Positions 63,261-64,000 of a stretch of DNA of 64,000 nucleotides are shown piece by piece (positions within the stretch are counted from its first letter, which is position 1; each line of letters begins with the position of its first letter). The translations under genes and the position numbers were made by a program. Below the pieces are notes generated by a model that saw nothing but the letters and a program-made list of their open reading frames with translations, searched no databases and was not told the origin of the DNA. Source of the DNA: an uncultured Flavobacteriaceae bacterium (GTDB lineage Bacteria; Bacteroidota; Bacteroidia; Flavobacteriales; Flavobacteriaceae); the NCBI GenBank assembly GCA_947493175.1, contig CANLQD010000004.1, positions 1-64,000 of the forward strand, written 5' to 3'.

Positions 63261-64000
63261 ATGTCCGTATCGTTTTTAAAGAAAAAACCGAAAGGAAAAC
63301 TTTTTAGCATTGCCTTCTACAATCTCGAAAATCTTTTCGATACGATTGACGACCCAGATACGCTCGATGATGAGTTTACCCCGGAAGGCGATAAAAAGTG
63401 GTCTATGAAGCGGTACAAGCGTAAGCTGTACAAATTGGCCAAGACCATTTCTGAAATAGGAATCAATACCGCTCACACCACTCCGGTATTGGTGGGGGTG
63501 GCCGAGGTAGAAAATGAAACGGTGGTACGGGACCTTATCAATGCAGAGCCATTACGGGAAATAGATTATGGGTATGTACATTATGATTCTCCCGACGAGC
63601 GCGGTATCGACGCGGCATTGATTTATCGTAAGAAGGAGTTTAAGGTACTGCATTCCGAACCTATTACCTTATACGTAAATAATCCGGATGGCACTAGGGA
63701 TACCACACGCGATATTCTCTATGTACATGGTGTACTCAACGGCGAAGTGGTGCATGTGTTCGTGAACCATTGGCCCTCTCGCCGCGATGGAGAGACACAG
63801 ACCGACTACAAACGCATCAAAGCAGCTGTGACCTTGGTGAACTTTATCAAGGGAATCGAAGAAAAACAGCCTGATTCCAATTATATCATTATGGGGGATT
63901 TTAATGATGGCCCTGACTCTGAGAGCATTAAAACGTTAATGCAAATGGAGAATTTGTACAACCCATCCGAAAAATTGGTCACTGCGTATCGCGGTACGGC
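63261..64000 (+). CDS. Endonuclease/exonuclease/phosphatase-family protein (3' end cut off by window edge)
   Basis: The gene starts at the ATG at 63261 (MSVSFLKKKPKGKLFSIAFY) and is open to the window end, so the C-terminus is missing; about 246 residues are visible. EEP-fold motifs are SIAFYNLENLFDTIDDPDTL (Asn and Glu), VLVGVAEVENETVV (metal-binding Glu), VHVFVNHWPSR (His) and YIIMGDFNDGP (Asp and Asn). Members of this Bacteroidota branch are metal-dependent phosphodiesterases of unknown substrate. No signal peptide is seen. It is divergent from hflX with about 77 bp between the starts. Confidence 0.9.
   Translation, partial: MSVSFLKKKPKGKLFSIAFYNLENLFDTIDDPDTLDDEFTPEGDKKWSMKRYKRKLYKLAKTISEIGINTAHTTPVLVGVAEVENETVVRDLINAEPLREIDYGYVHYDSPDERGIDAALIYRKKEFKVLHSEPITLYVNNPDGTRDTTRDILYVHGVLNGEVVHVFVNHWPSRRDGETQTDYKRIKAAVTLVNFIKGIEEKQPDSNYIIMGDFNDGPDSESIKTLMQMENLYNPSEKLVTAYRGT

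Overview
The window looks like chromosomal DNA from a marine-type member of the Flavobacteriaceae (phylum Bacteroidota). Base composition is about 41-43 percent G+C. Start codons lack Shine-Dalgarno sites, and many genes carry the Bacteroidota -7 promoter box TAnnTTTG. Several gene sets are typical of the group: sdhCAB with a five-helix cytochrome b subunit, a SUF operon followed by DUF2480 and DUF3078 genes, a hybrid two-component regulator with an AraC output, a RimK/AspA-like pair, and many secreted lipoproteins with beta-propeller repeats. I saw no rRNA, tRNA, CRISPR array or intact insertion sequence.

Layout. 1-2774: truncated secreted sugar-dehydrogenase-like protein whose C-terminal 480 bases are far more G+C-rich than the rest. 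3082-4821: LytTR regulator and LytS-type kinase. 4979-8402: thioredoxin-like protein, methionine aminotransferase, a divergent pair of small regulators with a perfect palindromic operator, and an orphan Vsr endonuclease. 8501-12380: sdhCAB, with a four-helix-bundle (S23-type) gene killed by a nonsense codon between sdhA and sdhB. 12585-16542: four secreted lipoproteins (two tandem kelch paralogues, one collagen-like). 16910-21828: GAF-AraC regulator and a hybrid two-component regulator broken by a one-base frameshift. 22099-33902: RimK/AspA pair, ankyrin proteins, and an operon of BNR-propeller, GyrI-like, ThuA-like and YCF48-like genes. 34193-45342: aminopeptidase P, DHFR-like protein, BrnQ, hydrolase, AraC regulator, ThiL and two secreted propeller proteins.

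45478-54788 is the SUF iron-sulfur assembly operon (IscA-type carrier, sufB, C, D, S, E, T) with a metallo-beta-lactamase lipoprotein and an outer-membrane barrel gene inserted, several internal promoters, and a REP-like palindrome between sufC and sufD. 55322-61213 is an island of two serine hydrolases, a histidine kinase/OmpR-type regulator pair and a coiled-coil secreted protein. hflX and the start of an endonuclease/exonuclease/phosphatase gene close the window.

The most interesting signal is in two intergenic stretches that bracket this last island. Four units on the minus strand share one plan: a near-palindromic TTCATCGATGA-like box, two CACAACA direct repeats always exactly 21 bp apart, a TAC(A/G)TTG-like -7 box, then about 105-175 bases ending in CCUACUU(U)A just before a strong intrinsic terminator. 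I read them as a family of four paralogous small-RNA genes under one shared regulator. This is inferred from sequence only.
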